A stretch of 5,942 nt of DNA from Rubrobacter sp. (GTDB lineage: Bacteria > Actinomycetota > Rubrobacteria > Rubrobacterales > Rubrobacteraceae): assembly GCA_020253895.1 (NCBI GenBank), contig JADDKG010000155.1:1-5942 (forward strand). Direction: 5' to 3'. Positions 4,661-5,942 of the stretch are shown here, piece by piece. Below the pieces are notes generated by a model. That model was not told the DNA's origin, did not search any database, and was given only the letters and a program-made list of their open reading frames with translations. Position 1 is the first letter of the stretch. The number at the start of each line of letters is the position of its first letter. The position numbers were made by a program, and so were the translations under genes.

Positions 4661-5942
4661 CTACACGCCGCTCCCCACCCGCCGGGCGGCCTGTATCAGC
4701 TCCTCGCCGCCGGGCTCGAGCCCGGCGATCTCGACGAGCCCGGAGCGCCGCCGGAGGTAGGCCAGGACCACCCGGGCCTCGTCGAACCCGCCGGAAGCTC
4801 CCTCCCCGCGTGAAGAACCAACCCGGGCGGCGAAGCCCCGCAGGCCCCTCTCGTCGCCGGCCTCGAAGCTCCGGTGGGCGAGCAGGGCGCCGCTCCCGAA
4901 GGCGAAGACCTCAACCATCCCCGGCTCGGTGGAGGGGGCGACGGCGGCCTGCAGGGCGCCGGAGGCCCCGAGCGTCCGGGCCAGGCGCAGCCGCTCTATG
5001 CCAGAGACGAGGTCCCGGAGGCGGGCCGCGGCTTCGAACTCAAGCTCTGCCGCCAGACGGTCCCGCTCCCGCCTGAGCGCGGCGAGCCGCTCCCCCCCGT
5101 CCTCGCCGCGCAGCAGCGCGGCGGCTCCCCCCACGACCTCCCGGGCGTACTCCTCCCGGCCCATGCCTATGCACGGCGCGCACCGTCCCATCTGACCGTA
5201 GAGGCAGGGCCCGCCCTCCCCCGAGCACCGGCGCACCGGGAAGATCCGTCCCAGCGCCTCGATGCAGGCGTCGACCATCCCCGGGCTGCGGTACGGGCCG
5301 AGCAGGAGCATCGACTCCCCCGCCTCCTCCCCCGAGACCCGCTCGGGCGCCGGGTAGGGGTCCTCACGGGAGAACCCGATATACCAGCGCCTCCCCTCGT
5401 CGCGGCCGGCGGCGTTGTACGGGGGAGAGAGGCGCCTTATCTCCCGGGCCTCGAGCAGCAGGGCCTCGAGCTCCGTTTCCGTCGTACGGACCCGCACCGA
5501 GGCCACCTCCTCCACGAGCCGCCGGACCTTCTTCCGGCCGTCGCCGCCGTTGAAGTAGGTGCGCACCCTGGACCGCAGGTTCTTGGCCTTGCCCACGTAG
5601 AGCACCCTCCCGGCGCCGTCCAGAAAGTAGTAGACCCCGCAGGAGGCGGGAAGTCCCTCGGCGAGGTGCTGCTTCTGAGGGAGGAGGCGCCGCGCGGCGC
5701 CTCCCCTCCGGAGCGCGAGCGCCTCGCCGACGCTCCTCACCCCCGCCCCGCGCAGCAGACGCAGGAGCCGCAGGAAGACCCCGGCGGTGGCCGCCGCATC
5801 CGCGAGGGCCCGGTGGTTCGGCGCCTGCCGGACCCCGAAGTGCGAGGCCAGGGCGGAGAGCCGGTAGCGCCGCAGGCCGGGCACCAGAAGCCGGGCGAGC
5901 CTCAGGGTGTCCAGAACCGGGTTGGGCAGGCCCCGGCCCCCG
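4661..5942 (-). CDS. DnaQ-like exonuclease / GIY-YIG (UvrC N-half, Cho-like) fusion, 5' end missing
   Basis: The frame is open to the right edge, giving 426 visible residues (numbered from position 5941). Residues 1-70 are the end of a DEDDh exonuclease like DNA polymerase III epsilon: NPVLDTLRLAR, then HRALAD with the ExoIII His (43) and Asp (48). A short linker leads to a GIY-YIG domain (about 98-180): GVY (102-104), YVGKAKNLRSRV (115-126) with the catalytic Arg region, the Glu-rich ETELEALLLEA (155-165) and Asn176. Four cysteines follow (239, 246, 254, 257), spaced nearly as in UvrC, where they hold an iron-sulfur cluster. A UVR-like segment (about 291-320, AAELEFEAAARLRD) may contact UvrB. 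The last 105 residues show none of the UvrC RNase-H-like 5'-incision motifs. The protein resembles the actinobacterial exonuclease/UvrC-like fusions (Rv2191 type) and probably nicks damaged DNA 3' of the lesion. A GTG at 5884 is in frame but falls inside the exonuclease domain, so it is not the start. Confidence 0.92.
   Translation of the reverse strand, partial: GGRGLPNPVLDTLRLARLLVPGLRRYRLSALASHFGVRQAPNHRALADAAATAGVFLRLLRLLRGAGVRSVGEALALRRGGAARRLLPQKQHLAEGLPASCGVYYFLDGAGRVLYVGKAKNLRSRVRTYFNGGDGRKKVRRLVEEVASVRVRTTETELEALLLEAREIRRLSPPYNAAGRDEGRRWYIGFSREDPYPAPERVSGEEAGESMLLLGPYRSPGMVDACIEALGRIFPVRRCSGEGGPCLYGQMGRCAPCIGMGREEYAREVVGGAAALLRGEDGGERLAALRRERDRLAAELEFEAAARLRDLVSGIERLRLARTLGASGALQAAVAPSTEPGMVEVFAFGSGALLAHRSFEAGDERGLRGFAARVGSSRGEGASGGFDEARVVLAYLRRRSGLVEIAGLEPGGEELIQAARRVGSGV

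Noticed and set aside
4651..5195. Plus-strand Arg/Ser/Pro-rich frames opposite the nuclease fusion
   Set aside because: Composition is typical of the antisense of a GC-rich gene, whereas the minus frame carries specific GIY-YIG, cysteine and UVR motifs.
5882..5884. GTG at 5884 as the true start of the nuclease gene
   Set aside because: The frame stays open upstream and encodes NPVLDTLRLAR, a conserved part of the DnaQ-like exonuclease, so the gene begins beyond the window.

Overview
The window reads as an ordinary chromosomal stretch of a very GC-rich actinobacterium. Third codon positions are almost all G or C. The rightmost gene is an actinobacterial-type fusion of a DnaQ-like exonuclease with a UvrC-like GIY-YIG nuclease. 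The overall style fits a deep-branching actinobacterium such as Rubrobacter, but that is an inference from composition and gene content; no species marker is present.

Left part (1-1968): the 5' end of an AI-2E/PerM-family membrane permease runs leftward off the edge. Across a 79 bp divergent gap lies a rightward pair. The first is a single-pass membrane protein whose extracytoplasmic domain looks like a LytM/M23 peptidase with most zinc ligands lost. The second is a compact site-2 (M50) intramembrane metalloprotease. Each of the two has a good -10 hexamer only about 10 bp before its first ATG, and inverted repeats lie around both starts. Their adjacency invites comparison with the SpoIIQ (degenerate LytM) / SpoIVFB (S2P) partnership of Bacillus, as a hypothesis only.

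Middle (1969-2090): a convergent intergenic region with a long GC-rich hairpin that can serve as a terminator on both strands.

Right part (2091-5942): three leftward genes. The upstream one is the exonuclease/GIY-YIG/UVR fusion, truncated by the right edge. After a 61 bp AT-rich leader comes an OmpR/PhoB-family response regulator. It overlaps by 14 bp a PhoR/PnpS-like histidine kinase with an extracytoplasmic sensor, HAMP, PAS and complete catalytic boxes. The regulator and kinase form one operon and one signalling pair; nothing in the window reveals their signal or targets.

I see no mobile element, CRISPR array, tRNA or rRNA. I do not see a clear new multi-gene system. The points most worth a second look are the degenerate M23 protein beside the S2P, the near-leaderless or structured 5' ends of those two genes, and the architecture of the nuclease fusion.
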